Assembly (NCBI RefSeq): GCF_000430685.1
Contig: NZ_AUMM01000008.1
Coordinates: 48,815-112,814 of the forward strand
DNA from: Tuberibacillus calidus DSM 17572
GTDB lineage: Bacteria > Bacillota > Bacilli > Bacillales > Sporolactobacillaceae
DNA: 64,000 nt
Reading direction: 5' to 3'
The notes below the pieces were generated by a model, which saw nothing but the letters and a program-made list of their open reading frames with translations, had not been told where the DNA came from and ran no database searches. The position numbers were made by a program, and so were the translations under genes. Positions within the stretch are counted from its first letter, which is position 1; every line of letters starts with the position of its first letter. Shown piece by piece: positions 8,931 to 19,102 of the stretch.

Positions 8931-9431
8931 ATGGTTGAAAGATGCAAGTGGTGTCAAGATGATCCGCTTCTCATTGCGTACCATGATCACGAATGGGGCA
9001 GAGAAACGCATGATGACCAACTTTTATTTGAATATTTGACGCTTGAACTTTTCCAATCCGGTTTAAGCTGGAGGACAGTTTTACATAAAAGAGAAGCCAT
9101 GCGGGAAGCTTTTGCTGGCTTTGATTTTAATAAAGTAAAAGCTTTCGATCAGAAAAAGGTGGAAGCTCTGATGCAGCATCCCGGGATCATTAAAAATCGC
9201 CGTAAAATTGAAGCGACGATTAAGAACGCCGGGGTTGTCGCTGAACTCGTCAAAAAGCACGGCTCGTTTGACCGATTTCTAGAAACACTGCCCGCTGACG
9301 TTGAAGAAAAGAAAAAAGCCCTCAGTAAGGTTTTTTACCATGTCGGCCCGACGGTCGCGGAAAGCTTCTTTCAAGCGGCAGGCATCATTCCGGTCATTCA
9401 TGATGAAACATGCTTTCTTTTAAAAAAATAA
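8931..9431 (+). CDS. tag: DNA-3-methyladenine glycosylase I
   Basis: A 166-residue base-excision repair enzyme that removes 3-methyladenine from DNA. The N-terminal CKWCQDD and YHDHEWG segments, the ELFQSGLSWRTVLHKRE motif and the SKVFYHVGPTVAESFFQA helix are diagnostic of Tag. The family's structural zinc site (one Cys and one His near the N-terminus, His-x3-Cys near the C-terminus) appears complete, since HDETC ends the protein. It is slightly shorter than the E. coli enzyme (187). It follows the acetyltransferase gene closely, with a short GTAGGTG ribosome site. Confidence 0.9.
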   Translation: MVERCKWCQDDPLLIAYHDHEWGRETHDDQLLFEYLTLELFQSGLSWRTVLHKREAMREAFAGFDFNKVKAFDQKKVEALMQHPGIIKNRRKIEATIKNAGVVAELVKKHGSFDRFLETLPADVEEKKKALSKVFYHVGPTVAESFFQAAGIIPVIHDETCFLLKK

Positions 9432-9459
9432 TTGACGTGAATTCTTACGGAAAAAAATC

Positions 9460-9489
9460 ATGACAAGGAAGCGTCCTTCAAGTTATACT
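9460..9489 (+). promoter_or_regulatory. sigma-A type promoter for the sulfurtransferase
   Basis: ATGACA (9460-9465) and TATACT (9484-9489) are separated by 18 bp, ahead of the sulfurtransferase start at 9524. Confidence 0.5.
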
Positions 9490-9523
9490 TACCGTAAAAG
9501 GGTATGACGGGAGTGAGGCGCAA

Positions 9524-10354
9524 GTGGATCAAATTGTGGAACTGGATTGGTTAGCGAATCGATTGGATGACCCTCTGCTCGTGATTGTCGACTGCCGCTT
9601 TAATCTGGCAGACCCAGCGGAAGGAAAGAAAAAATACTTTGAGTCGCATATACCAGGGGCGGTCTATTTTGATCTTGAAAAAGATTTATCTGGCCCCGTC
9701 GGGCGTCACGGCGGCCGTCACCCGCTTCCGGACCCGAAACGGTTTGCGGAACTGCTCGGAAATGCGGGCATTAACCAAACGAAAACCGTCGTCGCTTATG
9801 ATGACGAAAAAGGATCGAATGCGGCGCGGTTCTGGTGGCTGCTCCGCTATCACGGCCATCAAAACGTGGCTGTGCTAAACGAAGGGTTTTCCGCTTGGGT
9901 CAAACGGGGGTATCCGATCACGGCTGAAGTGGCAAAGCCAAAAACGGTGACCTTTATTCCTAATTTGCATCACGAGTGGGTCGTGCCGATGGCGGGTGTC
10001 AAATTCCGTCCGGATGGCGAACCGCTCATTGATTCACGCGCACCGGAGCGATACAGAGGCGAAGTCGAGCCGATTGATGCCAAAGCCGGTCATATACCAG
10101 GTGCGGAAAATTGGTTTTGGGAAGATAATTTAAGAGATGGCAAATGGCTGCCTACGGAAGAATTAAAAGAGCGTTTCCAACCATTGAAGAAAAAAGCGCA
10201 AGTTACCGTGTATTGTGGTTCAGGTGTCACGGCTTGTGCCAACATTTTGGCGATGACCCAAGCCGGGCTCAAAAATGTCCGCCTTTACCCTGGCAGTTGG
10301 AGCGATTGGATCAGTTATCCTAATAATCCGATCGAAACAGGTGATACGCATTAA
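9524..10354 (+). CDS. sulfurtransferase with two rhodanese domains (thiosulfate/3-mercaptopyruvate type)
   Basis: A 276-residue protein with tandem rhodanese domains: an inactive N-terminal one (about 1-130, with SHIPGAVYFDLEKDLS) and a catalytic C-terminal one (about 150-276). The active-site loop is CGSGVTAC, where the first Cys carries the persulfide. CGSG-type loops are typical of 3-mercaptopyruvate sulfurtransferases, but loop sequence alone does not settle thiosulfate versus mercaptopyruvate. The start is GTG at 9524 behind GGGAGTGAGG. Monocistronic, with its own promoter and terminator. Confidence 0.85.
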   Translation: MDQIVELDWLANRLDDPLLVIVDCRFNLADPAEGKKKYFESHIPGAVYFDLEKDLSGPVGRHGGRHPLPDPKRFAELLGNAGINQTKTVVAYDDEKGSNAARFWWLLRYHGHQNVAVLNEGFSAWVKRGYPITAEVAKPKTVTFIPNLHHEWVVPMAGVKFRPDGEPLIDSRAPERYRGEVEPIDAKAGHIPGAENWFWEDNLRDGKWLPTEELKERFQPLKKKAQVTVYCGSGVTACANILAMTQAGLKNVRLYPGSWSDWISYPNNPIETGDTH

Positions 10355-10382
10355 AGTGCCCTTTTTAAAGGGCACTTTTTTT
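10353..10382 (+). terminator. intrinsic terminator after the sulfurtransferase
   Basis: A perfect 12-bp stem (10353-10364 with 10365-10376, of which the innermost pairs form the loop) is followed by TTTTTTT. It begins inside the stop codon. The 280 bp from here to addB hold no gene that I can see. Confidence 0.85.
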
Positions 10383-10666
10383 AATAGTTTAGTAAGGGCA
10401 TTGGTAAGGCTTTTCTAACGGCAATTTTTTTCGTTTCCAGAAATGGTATCGCCATTTCCTATGTATCCGTCACTTTCCCCCTAACAGCAAAGTAAAAAGA
10501 CGCAATCCTTTGACTGAAGCTTTCCCTTTTTTAGGTATGGTCATAGGGTAAGCTATAAGTAAAAAATCTGGCGTGAATCTATTGTCTCTGCTGAGATCCG
10601 TTCATCTTCTCATGAGTCAAAATCCATGAGATAATAGGATCACAGAATAGGATCGGAGTGAAACAC

Positions 10667-13600
10667 ATGGCTTTAAGGTTGGTCATCGGCCGTTCGGGAA
10701 CCGGGAAGACGCATCTTTGTTTTAAAGAAGTAGAGGAAAAATTGATCAACGAACCGGATGGTGCGCCTTTAATCTATATCGTTCCGGATCAAATGACCTT
10801 TCATACAGAGTATGCGTTTGCCACATTGCCGAATCTTTCGGGCATGACGCGGCTTAATGTCTACAGTTTTTCACGGTTTTCGCTTCGCGTTTTGGAGCGC
10901 ATGGGCGGCGTGACGAGAACGCATTTAACGACAGCCGGTTTAGCGATGATGTTGAGGAAAATTATCGAAAACCGTAAGTCCGAATTGAAAGTGTTTAAGA
11001 AAGCCGCCGACCAACGCGGTTTTTATACCCTTTTGCAACAAACCATTAGTGAATTTAAACGCTATTGCCTCACACCGGATGATATCGCCCGCCGCCAAAA
11101 ACAATTGGCTGAAGACGGTCGGGAGGACGAAGCGATTTTAATTGACAAACTGCATGATTTGTATCTCATTTACAATGATTTTGAAAAAGCGCTACTCGGT
11201 AAATATGTTGACAGTGATGATTATCTTAACCTAGCTGCCTCAAAAATTCCGATGTGGGATGAATTAAAAAACGCCGAAGTGTACATTGACGGCTTTGACA
11301 GTTTTACACCTCAGGAATTCACCGTCATTGCCGCCCTGTTGCAGACCGTAAAGCGCGTGACAGTCACCTTGACATTGGACCGCATTTATGAAGGACGGAC
11401 ACCGAACGATTTAACCCTCTTTCGCACAACAGCAAAAGCGTGTGTAAAATTACTCAATCTGGTCGAAGAAGAAGGCATTCTTTGCGAAGAGCCCGTCATA
11501 TGTGAAGGCAACCGGAAGCTTAAGTTTGAAGGGCTGCGCGCGCTTGAAAAAAATTTTGAGAAGCGTCCGTATGTCATAGGCCCGGTGGACGGCTCAGTGA
11601 AGATCGTTGAAGCCGTCAATCGCCGGGAAGAAATTGAGGCATGCGCCCGGGAGATCCTACAACTTGTCCGCGATGAAGGGTATCGGTATCGCGATCTAGC
11701 CGTTTTAACCCGTGATTTATCTGGTTATCGGGAACTGGTTGAAACCATTTTCGTCGATTACGGCATCCCCCTTTTTATTGACCAAAAACGGGTCATGCAC
11801 CACCATCCGCTCATTGAATTAATCCGCTCATCGTTGGATGCAATTGTGCAAAACTGGCGCTATGAAGCGGTTTTTCGGGCGTTTAAAACCGATTTGTTTT
11901 ATCCGCTTGGCGATGATATCCAAAAATGGCGCGAAGATGTCGATTTGCTTGAGAACTACGTGCTCGCCTTCGGTATTCACGGTCAGCATTGGCGGACAAA
12001 AGAAGCCTGGATTTACCGGGAGTACCGCGGGCTCGATGAACGCGATGTGCCGCAGAGTAAACAGGAGAAGGCAAAGCAAAAAGAACTGAACCGCATCCGT
12101 ATGAGTCTTTCCGACCCGCTTCTCCAATTGGAACAAAAAATCAAACGGGCGCGAACCGTCAGGGATCAGGCCTTTGAACTGTATCGCTTTCTTGAGGGAT
12201 TGAACATTCCCGAGAAAATGGAACGTTTAAGAGACCAGGCAGAAAAGGAAGGGCGTTTGGATGAAGCGCGCGAACATGACCAAGTTTGGAAGGCGGTCAT
12301 CGATTTGCTCGATCAATTAGTCGAAGCGGCGGGGCGTGAAAGGATGTCTTTGGAACAGTTTACGCGCATCTTAGACACTGGCTTGGAAGAATTGCGTTTT
12401 GCACTCGTCCCGCCGGCTCTGGATCAAGTTTTAGTCGGGCAGATTGACCGCACCCGGACATCGGGTATCCGCGTGGCATTTATTCTTGGAGTGAATGAAG
12501 GCATTCTTCCGCAAAAACCGCACGAAGACGGTCTCTTATCCGATAATGACCGTGAACAGCTATCAGAACGACAAGTGGAATTGGCGCCGAATGCTCGCGA
12601 ACAGCTGCTGCATGAAGAATATTTCATCTATAGAGCCTTTTCGACGCCGAGTGACTGCTTATATCTTTCTTACCCGCTTGCTTCCGAAGCCGGTGACAGC
12701 CTGATGCCTTCGCCGATCATTCATCGTTTGGAAAAGATGTTCCCTGGACTTATTCCGGTTTTTGTGTCGGGAGAGCCTTACGAGGTGCCAGAAGAAGAAC
12801 AATGGCCGTTTGTCGTGCCATCAATGCGGACGATCAACCATACCGCAAGCCTTTTGCGCCGTTATCAAAAGGGCTACCCGCTTTCAGAACTTTGGTGGGG
12901 TGTCTATAATTGGTTCATTCAAACGCCGGAATGGCGAAAGCGGACGATGAAGGTGTTAAGCAGCCGCTTTTACGAAAATAAAGAAGAAAAACTTTCGCGC
13001 GAGCTCGCCGAGGCGCTTTACGGGCGGGAAATTCAAGCAAGCGTATCGAGGATGGAATTGTTTAACGGCTGTCCGTTTGCCCAATTTTCATCTTACGGTT
13101 TGCGCCTTAAAGAACGTGAAGTGTTTCGCCTGGAAGCTCCCGACATCGGTCAGCTTTTCCACGCGGCGTTAAGAAAGATGACGGAAATCCTGACGAGCCA
13201 AAACCGATTGTGGGCCGATTTAACGAAAGCGGAATGCGAATCGCTGGCCTATGAAGTGATCGAACAATTGGCTCCGCGCTTGCAAAGAGAAATTTTACTG
13301 AGTTCTGCGCGCTTCCACTATTTAAAACGCAAACTGCGCAACACCGTGTCGCGTTCAGCCTGGGCGTTGACCCGGCAGGCGAAAGCGAGTGGCTTTTCCC
13401 CTGTAGCCCTAGAGGTGCCGTTTGGACCAGGCAAGGATTTGCCGCCGCTACAGTTTACATTACCTAATGGCGTAAAAATGGAAGTCGTCGGGCGGATTGA
13501 CCGTGTGGATAAAGGGAAAACAAGCCAAGGCACTTTGCTTCGCATTATTGATTACAAATCAAGTGAAAAAGACATTAAGCTTTCTGATGTTTACTACGGT

Positions 13601-14206
13601 CTTGCCTTGCAAATGCTTGCCTATTTGGATGTCGTGTTAACGCATTCGAAAACATGGCTTGGTGTAGACAGCGAACCGGCGGGTGTCCTCTATTTCCATG
13701 TTCATAATCCGATGTTATCGGTTTCCGAAGCGTTAACGGATGAGGACATTGAAAAGGAGCTTTTCAAAAAGTTTAAAATGAAAGGCTTGATCTTAAAAGA
13801 CGAGGATGTCGTCCAGCTTATGGATCAAACCCTTGATAAGGGTGTTTCCTCAATGGTGATCCCCGCCGCTATTAAAAAGGATGGCACGTTCAAGGCTAAC
13901 TCCAAATTGGCGAGCCGGGAAGACTTTCAAATGCTTCGTCGCCATGTCCGGGATGTGATGACCCGGGCCGGCTCAGAGATTACCGATGGCGTCGTCGATA
14001 TTGCGCCGTACAAGATGGGGGAAGCTACCCCTTGTCGGTTTTGTGCGTTTAAACCGGTTTGCCAATTCGATCAATCCCTGGTAGAAAATCAATTCAGGGT
14101 GCTGAAAAAAGAGAATGACGAGGCGATTTATGAAAAAATGAGACAAAAACTGAGTGAAAAAATCGAGAAGAAAGGGGGCGAGGACGGTGACCGGAACGAC
14201 CGCTAA
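10667..14206 (+). CDS. addB: ATP-dependent helicase/nuclease AddAB, subunit B
   Basis: A 1179-residue subunit of the AddAB helicase-nuclease that processes double-strand breaks for RecA-dependent recombination and recognises Chi. The Walker A motif GRSGTGKT has its lysine at residue 14. The RecB-type nuclease motif IDYKSS has its Asp at residue 962. Four cysteines at 802, 1123, 1126 and 1132 form the iron-sulfur staple that closes the nuclease domain. All positions match the B. subtilis protein to within a few residues. The ATG at 10667 is favoured over the in-frame GTG at 10658 because CGGAGTG precedes it. It is the first gene of addB-addA-sbcD-sbcC. Confidence 0.96.
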   Translation: MALRLVIGRSGTGKTHLCFKEVEEKLINEPDGAPLIYIVPDQMTFHTEYAFATLPNLSGMTRLNVYSFSRFSLRVLERMGGVTRTHLTTAGLAMMLRKIIENRKSELKVFKKAADQRGFYTLLQQTISEFKRYCLTPDDIARRQKQLAEDGREDEAILIDKLHDLYLIYNDFEKALLGKYVDSDDYLNLAASKIPMWDELKNAEVYIDGFDSFTPQEFTVIAALLQTVKRVTVTLTLDRIYEGRTPNDLTLFRTTAKACVKLLNLVEEEGILCEEPVICEGNRKLKFEGLRALEKNFEKRPYVIGPVDGSVKIVEAVNRREEIEACAREILQLVRDEGYRYRDLAVLTRDLSGYRELVETIFVDYGIPLFIDQKRVMHHHPLIELIRSSLDAIVQNWRYEAVFRAFKTDLFYPLGDDIQKWREDVDLLENYVLAFGIHGQHWRTKEAWIYREYRGLDERDVPQSKQEKAKQKELNRIRMSLSDPLLQLEQKIKRARTVRDQAFELYRFLEGLNIPEKMERLRDQAEKEGRLDEAREHDQVWKAVIDLLDQLVEAAGRERMSLEQFTRILDTGLEELRFALVPPALDQVLVGQIDRTRTSGIRVAFILGVNEGILPQKPHEDGLLSDNDREQLSERQVELAPNAREQLLHEEYFIYRAFSTPSDCLYLSYPLASEAGDSLMPSPIIHRLEKMFPGLIPVFVSGEPYEVPEEEQWPFVVPSMRTINHTASLLRRYQKGYPLSELWWGVYNWFIQTPEWRKRTMKVLSSRFYENKEEKLSRELAEALYGREIQASVSRMELFNGCPFAQFSSYGLRLKEREVFRLEAPDIGQLFHAALRKMTEILTSQNRLWADLTKAECESLAYEVIEQLAPRLQREILLSSARFHYLKRKLRNTVSRSAWALTRQAKASGFSPVALEVPFGPGKDLPPLQFTLPNGVKMEVVGRIDRVDKGKTSQGTLLRIIDYKSSEKDIKLSDVYYGLALQMLAYLDVVLTHSKTWLGVDSEPAGVLYFHVHNPMLSVSEALTDEDIEKELFKKFKMKGLILKDEDVVQLMDQTLDKGVSSMVIPAAIKKDGTFKANSKLASREDFQMLRRHVRDVMTRAGSEITDGVVDIAPYKMGEATPCRFCAFKPVCQFDQSLVENQFRVLKKENDEAIYEKMRQKLSEKIEKKGGEDGDRNDR

Positions 14207-17200
14207 ACCAGCAGGGAGCCAATGGACGGATGATCAATGGCAGGCGATTGTCGAAAAGGGTGACAACATTCTCGTAGCCGCTGCTGCCGGTTCCGGGAAA
14301 ACCGCGGTGCTTGTCGAAAGGATTATCAAACGCATCACCGACCCAAAGGATCCCGTTGATATTGATCGCTTGTTGGTCGTAACGTTTACAAACGCGGCAG
14401 CCGCAGAAATGCGCGTGCGCATCGGCCAAGCATTGGAGCGGGAACTCAATAAAGATCCTGGGAACTTAAGGCTGCGCGACCAATTAACGCTGCTCAATAA
14501 AGCCAACATTACAACATTCCACGCTTTTTGCATGGCTGTTGTCCGCCGCTACTATTATCAACTTGATATTGACCCTGCCTTTCGCGTCATCGATGATGCG
14601 GAAAGCTTGCTTCTTAGAGAAGAAGTGCTGGAAGGATTATTGGAAGATCACTACCAGGCTGATGACAAAGAAAGCTTTTACAACCTCGTCGACCGGTATT
14701 CCAATGACCGAAGCGATACTCAACTCATGGCTTTAGTGCAAAAAATTTATGATTTCTCACGCAGCCATCCATGGCCGGATCATTGGTTGGATCAAGTGAA
14801 GGCTTTCTACCAGACGGAAGGGATCACGTCCGTCGATGAATTGCCATGGACGGCTGATGTGAAAAAGAGCGTTCGGGAAGAATGCCGGGGACTTTTGTCC
14901 ATGGTTGATAACGGTGAGCAAATCGCCAATGAACCCGGTGGCCCTTACCCTTATATCGACAACTTTGCCCAAGACCGAGAACTCATATTGCAAATCATCG
15001 ACGCTTCCATGGGGCCTTGGGAAGAGTTATATCATGTTTTTTCGGCGTTGTCTTTTTCAAAACTGAAACCATGTAAGGGTGACGACTTTGATGAGGAACT
15101 GAAACAACGCGCCAGTGACATTCGAAAAAAGGTCAAAGATCGGTTGAATAAGCTGAAAGAAGAATTGTTCTCTCAAACACCAGAACGCATTTTAGCCGAT
15201 TTAGAAGACATGGCGCCTTATGTTGAAAGCCTCATTCAACTCGTCAAAGAATTTGGTGACAGATTTAGCGCTGTGAAAAAAGAAAAGGGGCTCGCTGACT
15301 TCTCCGATCTTGAACATGGCGCCTTGGCAATTTTACGGGCGCAAGGCTCCACACCGGAAAAGGAAGTGCCTTCGGCTGTGGCTCTTCAATACCGCGCCCA
15401 ATTCGAGGAAATTCTCGTTGATGAATACCAAGATACTAATCTCGTGCAAGAGACGATTCTGAATCATGTGGCACGCGGCCAAAACGTCTTCATGGTCGGC
15501 GATGTCAAGCAAAGCATTTATCGTTTCCGCCTTGCCGAACCGGGTCTTTTTCAAGCAAAATATAAAACTTACGGAAAAAAAGACGGGTCGGTTCATTCTG
15601 GCATCCGCATCGATTTATCACAGAATTTCAGAAGTCGGAAAGAAATTTTGGACGGCACGAACTTTATTTTTCAACAAGTCATGGATGAGGAAGTAGGGGA
15701 AATCGATTATGATGAGGACGCAAAACTGAAATTTGGGGCGTCATATTACCCCGAAGGTGAATATCCGGCGGAGCTCCATGTCCTAGTTAAAGAGGATCAG
15801 GATGATGAACGAGACCCGGCCATCGATGTGGACGAATATCAAACGGCTGAACTGGAAGGGCATTTTATCGCTAACCAGATTAAAAATCTGATTCAAAAGC
15901 CATACCAAGTTTGGGATAAGTCGAGCGGACGAATGCGGCCGATTCAATATCGCGACATCGTGATTTTACTGCGTTCCGCTTCCTCATGGGCACCGGCCAT
16001 CATGGATGTTTTAAAACAACACGGCATCCCCAGTTATGCGGAGTCGACATCCGGCTATTTTCATGCCGTTGAAGTTTCGGTGATGCTTTCACTGCTCTCA
16101 ACGATTGATAACCCTTACCAAGATATCCCCCTCGCAGCGGTTTTAAGATCGCCGCTCGTGGGACTGAGTGCCAGTGAACTCGCAAGAATTCGCGTTGCCA
16201 AGAAATCAGGGCCTTACTACGAGGCGATGCGCTATTATTGCGAAACTTACCGTGACGATCTATCAGAAAAGTTGAGCGTATTTACCGATCAACTGGAAGC
16301 TTGGCGGGATCGCGCTCGCCGCGGGGCACTCAGTGATTTGATTTGGCAAATCTACAGGGAGACGGGTTATTACGATTACGTCGCCGGTCTTACAGGCGGT
16401 GAACAACGAAAAGCTAATCTAAGAGCTTTGTATGACCGCGCCCGTCAATACGAGCAAACATCCTTTAGAGGACTTTTTCGCTTTCTTCGCTTCATCGACC
16501 GTCTTCGTGAGAATCAAAAAGATCTCGGGGAAGCGCGGGCGTTGAGCGAACAAGAAGATGTTGTGCGCGTGATGACAATCCACAAAAGTAAGGGTTTGGA
16601 ATTTCCGGTTGTTTTTGTTCCAGCACTTAATAAAGCCTTCAACAGGGAAGATGTGAAAGCGAAAGCTCTTCTTCACAAGACGCTCGGTTTTGCAACGAAA
16701 AACATTGACCCGATCAAACGGCTCGAGACGCCAACGTTACCGCATGCTGCCGTAAAAAGAAAGCTCATTAAAGAAAGCACGGCTGAAGAGATGCGCATCC
16801 TTTATGTCGCTTTGACGCGGGCGCGCGAGAAATTGATTCTTGTCGGAACGATTAAAGAGAAAGAAAAAACGCTAGAAAAATGGGCTTCTGCTGAAGACGG
16901 CCGCTGGCTTTTACCTGCCTATCTTCGAGAAAACGCGCAATCCTATTTGGATTGGGTCGGACCTAGTCTTCTTCGACATCGTTCAGCCGATGAATTTCAT
17001 CAGATCGCAGAACCGAACACGCGCTTTAGGCCGGTTTGGGAACATCCATCCAATTGGCGGATTGCCCTTCATCCGGCAAATCGCTTTGTAACGGTGCCAA
17101 CGGTGAATGCGGTGAATCGGGAAAGAGAAGAAAATGTGAGACGCTCGCTTCCAGTTGAAGTGGATGAGAAAATCGAAATAGAAGTCGCCAAACAGCTTTC

Positions 17201-17903
17201 ATGGACATATCCGCACCAAGAAGCGACACAGAGAATGGTTAAGCAAACCGTAACAGAAATTAAGCGGCAACAAGAGCGGTTTAGTGAAGGGTTCGATGAC
17301 CGCTTGATAAAAACATTCCGCCGGCCGATTGGGGACCGCCCGAAATTTCTCAGTGAACGCGAACTGACGGCGGCGGAAAAAGGGACCGCGATGCACCGGA
17401 TGATGCAGCTGCTTGATTTCCGGCAACCGATGACCATTGATGATTTGCATAAGGAATGCGAGCGGCTCGTGGAAGCGGAGCTGATGACCTATGAAGAAGC
17501 AGAAAGCCTCGACTTACAAGCGATACTGACCTTTTTTGAATCAGAAATCGGGAAGCGATTGCTTCAAGCCAAGCGCATTGTAAGAGAGTTGCCCTTTTCT
17601 CTAGCCTTAAGCACCTCAGATATTTACGGACATAAAGTGGGTGGAGACGAAAAGGTATTGGTTCAAGGGGTCATCGACTGCCTCTATGAAAGCGAGGATG
17701 GACTGAGACTTTTGGATTATAAAACCGATGCTATCCAAGGGCGCTTTTCTTCGGTTGCTGAAGCAAAAAAAGCGGTGATCCAAAGATACAGAAAACAATT
17801 GGAGATGTACCGGTTAGCCATTGAAAAAATTTGGCATCGGGAGATTAAAGAAATGGGGCTTTATCTCTTTGACGGCGGCTATTATTTTCCACTGGAAGAT
17901 TAG
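14187..17903 (+). CDS. addA: ATP-dependent helicase/nuclease AddAB, subunit A
   Basis: A 1238-residue UvrD-like superfamily 1A helicase fused to a C-terminal RecB-type nuclease. Visible motifs are Walker A AAAAGSGKT (Lys 38), motif II VDEYQDT, motif V VMTIHKSKGLEFPVVF and the late AEEMRILYVALTRARE. The nuclease carries GTAMHRMMQ and LLDYKTD (Asp about 1177). The GTG at 14187 lies behind AAAGGGGGCGAGG and overlaps the end of addB by 20 bp, so translation is probably coupled. Length agrees with B. subtilis AddA (1232). Confidence 0.96.
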   Translation: MTGTTAKPAGSQWTDDQWQAIVEKGDNILVAAAAGSGKTAVLVERIIKRITDPKDPVDIDRLLVVTFTNAAAAEMRVRIGQALERELNKDPGNLRLRDQLTLLNKANITTFHAFCMAVVRRYYYQLDIDPAFRVIDDAESLLLREEVLEGLLEDHYQADDKESFYNLVDRYSNDRSDTQLMALVQKIYDFSRSHPWPDHWLDQVKAFYQTEGITSVDELPWTADVKKSVREECRGLLSMVDNGEQIANEPGGPYPYIDNFAQDRELILQIIDASMGPWEELYHVFSALSFSKLKPCKGDDFDEELKQRASDIRKKVKDRLNKLKEELFSQTPERILADLEDMAPYVESLIQLVKEFGDRFSAVKKEKGLADFSDLEHGALAILRAQGSTPEKEVPSAVALQYRAQFEEILVDEYQDTNLVQETILNHVARGQNVFMVGDVKQSIYRFRLAEPGLFQAKYKTYGKKDGSVHSGIRIDLSQNFRSRKEILDGTNFIFQQVMDEEVGEIDYDEDAKLKFGASYYPEGEYPAELHVLVKEDQDDERDPAIDVDEYQTAELEGHFIANQIKNLIQKPYQVWDKSSGRMRPIQYRDIVILLRSASSWAPAIMDVLKQHGIPSYAESTSGYFHAVEVSVMLSLLSTIDNPYQDIPLAAVLRSPLVGLSASELARIRVAKKSGPYYEAMRYYCETYRDDLSEKLSVFTDQLEAWRDRARRGALSDLIWQIYRETGYYDYVAGLTGGEQRKANLRALYDRARQYEQTSFRGLFRFLRFIDRLRENQKDLGEARALSEQEDVVRVMTIHKSKGLEFPVVFVPALNKAFNREDVKAKALLHKTLGFATKNIDPIKRLETPTLPHAAVKRKLIKESTAEEMRILYVALTRAREKLILVGTIKEKEKTLEKWASAEDGRWLLPAYLRENAQSYLDWVGPSLLRHRSADEFHQIAEPNTRFRPVWEHPSNWRIALHPANRFVTVPTVNAVNREREENVRRSLPVEVDEKIEIEVAKQLSWTYPHQEATQRMVKQTVTEIKRQQERFSEGFDDRLIKTFRRPIGDRPKFLSERELTAAEKGTAMHRMMQLLDFRQPMTIDDLHKECERLVEAELMTYEEAESLDLQAILTFFESEIGKRLLQAKRIVRELPFSLALSTSDIYGHKVGGDEKVLVQGVIDCLYESEDGLRLLDYKTDAIQGRFSSVAEAKKAVIQRYRKQLEMYRLAIEKIWHREIKEMGLYLFDGGYYFPLED

Positions 17904-17914
17904 GAGGAATTTAA

Positions 17915-19102
17915 GTGCGAATCATGCATACTGCGGATTGGCATCTCGGCCGGACGCTTGAAGGTCGCTCGCGGCAAGCCGAACAAGAAAAAGTATTGGC
18001 GGAAATGTGCCAAATCGTTGAAGAAGAAAAAGTGGATGCTGTGATCATGGCTGGCGATGTCTTTGATTCCGTCAATCCTCCGGCCCATTCCGAAACGCTT
18101 TTTTATGAAACGATTAAAATCATGTCGCGGGATGGCTTGCGTCCGGTGATCGTCATTTCCGGAAATCATGATAGTCCCGAGCGGGTAGAGGCGGCTTCTC
18201 CGCTTGCCCGCACCCACCATATTACTTTAGTGGGGCGCCCGGTCCGGGAAACGCTGAAAGTCGCTGTGCCAATGGCCGGGGAAATCTTACGGATTGCGGC
18301 ATTACCATATCCTTCGGAATCCCGGCTGAATGAATGCTTAAGTGAAGTTCATGATGAGGGGCTCCTACAAAAAGCCTATGATGAGCGCATCGCTTTTTTA
18401 ATGAAGGAATTAGCGCGGGGTTTTCAGAAGGACGATGTGAATATCGTGATGAGTCACTTATTCATCGCTGGAGGGCATGAATCGGATTCGGAACGGCCCA
18501 TTCAAGTCGGCGGTGCTTACACGGTGACACCACCGTCGCTTTCTGTCGGCTCACAATATATCGCATTAGGCCACTTGCACCGCCCGCAAACGTTAAAAGG
18601 GTTTGATGCGCCGGCGCGTTATAGTGGCTCGCCCCTTGCTTATAGCTTTTCGGAAGCGAATCAGGCGAAATCGGTAACGATCATCGATGTCGAACCCGGA
18701 AAGCCTGCTTTCGTCAAAGAAATTATTTTGAATAGCGGCAAACCTTTGGTCGAGTGGCGAGCTAATGGTTTAGAGGAAGTGTATCAATGGCTGGATGAAG
18801 GTCGCGATGCGAACGCTTGGATCGATCTGCAGATTACTTTGGAAGATACTTTAAGCATCCGCCAGATCCAGGAGCTGCGCCGCCTTCACAATGGCATCAT
18901 CCATATCCGTCCGATATTTTTATCGGAAGGGGTTTTTGAAGAAAAAGAGAGGTTGGCGAACCTTCCTTTGGAAACCGTCTTTCGTCGCTTTTATAGCCGT
19001 AAAAATGGCGGAGCTACCCCTGAACCCCAACTGGTCGAGCTGTTTTTGGAGCTTGTCAAAGAAGTGGAGGAAGAAGGAGTGGGGCAAGATGCGGCCGATT
19101 GA
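17915..19102 (+). CDS. sbcD: SbcCD nuclease, subunit D (Mre11-like)
   Basis: A 395-residue metallophosphoesterase subunit of the SbcCD hairpin nuclease. Phosphodiesterase motifs occur in order: ADWHLG (residues about 7-12), AGDVFDS (about 48-54), GNHDSPER (about 87-94), MSHLFIAGG (about 183) and LGHLHRPQ (about 222). The GTG start follows an AGGAGG site lying within and after the addA stop codon. The last 14 bp overlap sbcC. Confidence 0.95.
   Translation: MRIMHTADWHLGRTLEGRSRQAEQEKVLAEMCQIVEEEKVDAVIMAGDVFDSVNPPAHSETLFYETIKIMSRDGLRPVIVISGNHDSPERVEAASPLARTHHITLVGRPVRETLKVAVPMAGEILRIAALPYPSESRLNECLSEVHDEGLLQKAYDERIAFLMKELARGFQKDDVNIVMSHLFIAGGHESDSERPIQVGGAYTVTPPSLSVGSQYIALGHLHRPQTLKGFDAPARYSGSPLAYSFSEANQAKSVTIIDVEPGKPAFVKEIILNSGKPLVEWRANGLEEVYQWLDEGRDANAWIDLQITLEDTLSIRQIQELRRLHNGIIHIRPIFLSEGVFEEKERLANLPLETVFRRFYSRKNGGATPEPQLVELFLELVKEVEEEGVGQDAAD

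Noticed and set aside
18891..19088. N-terminal extension of SbcC upstream of 19089
   Set aside because: This stretch overlaps sbcD in another frame; the ATG at 19089 gives the canonical SbcC N-terminus.
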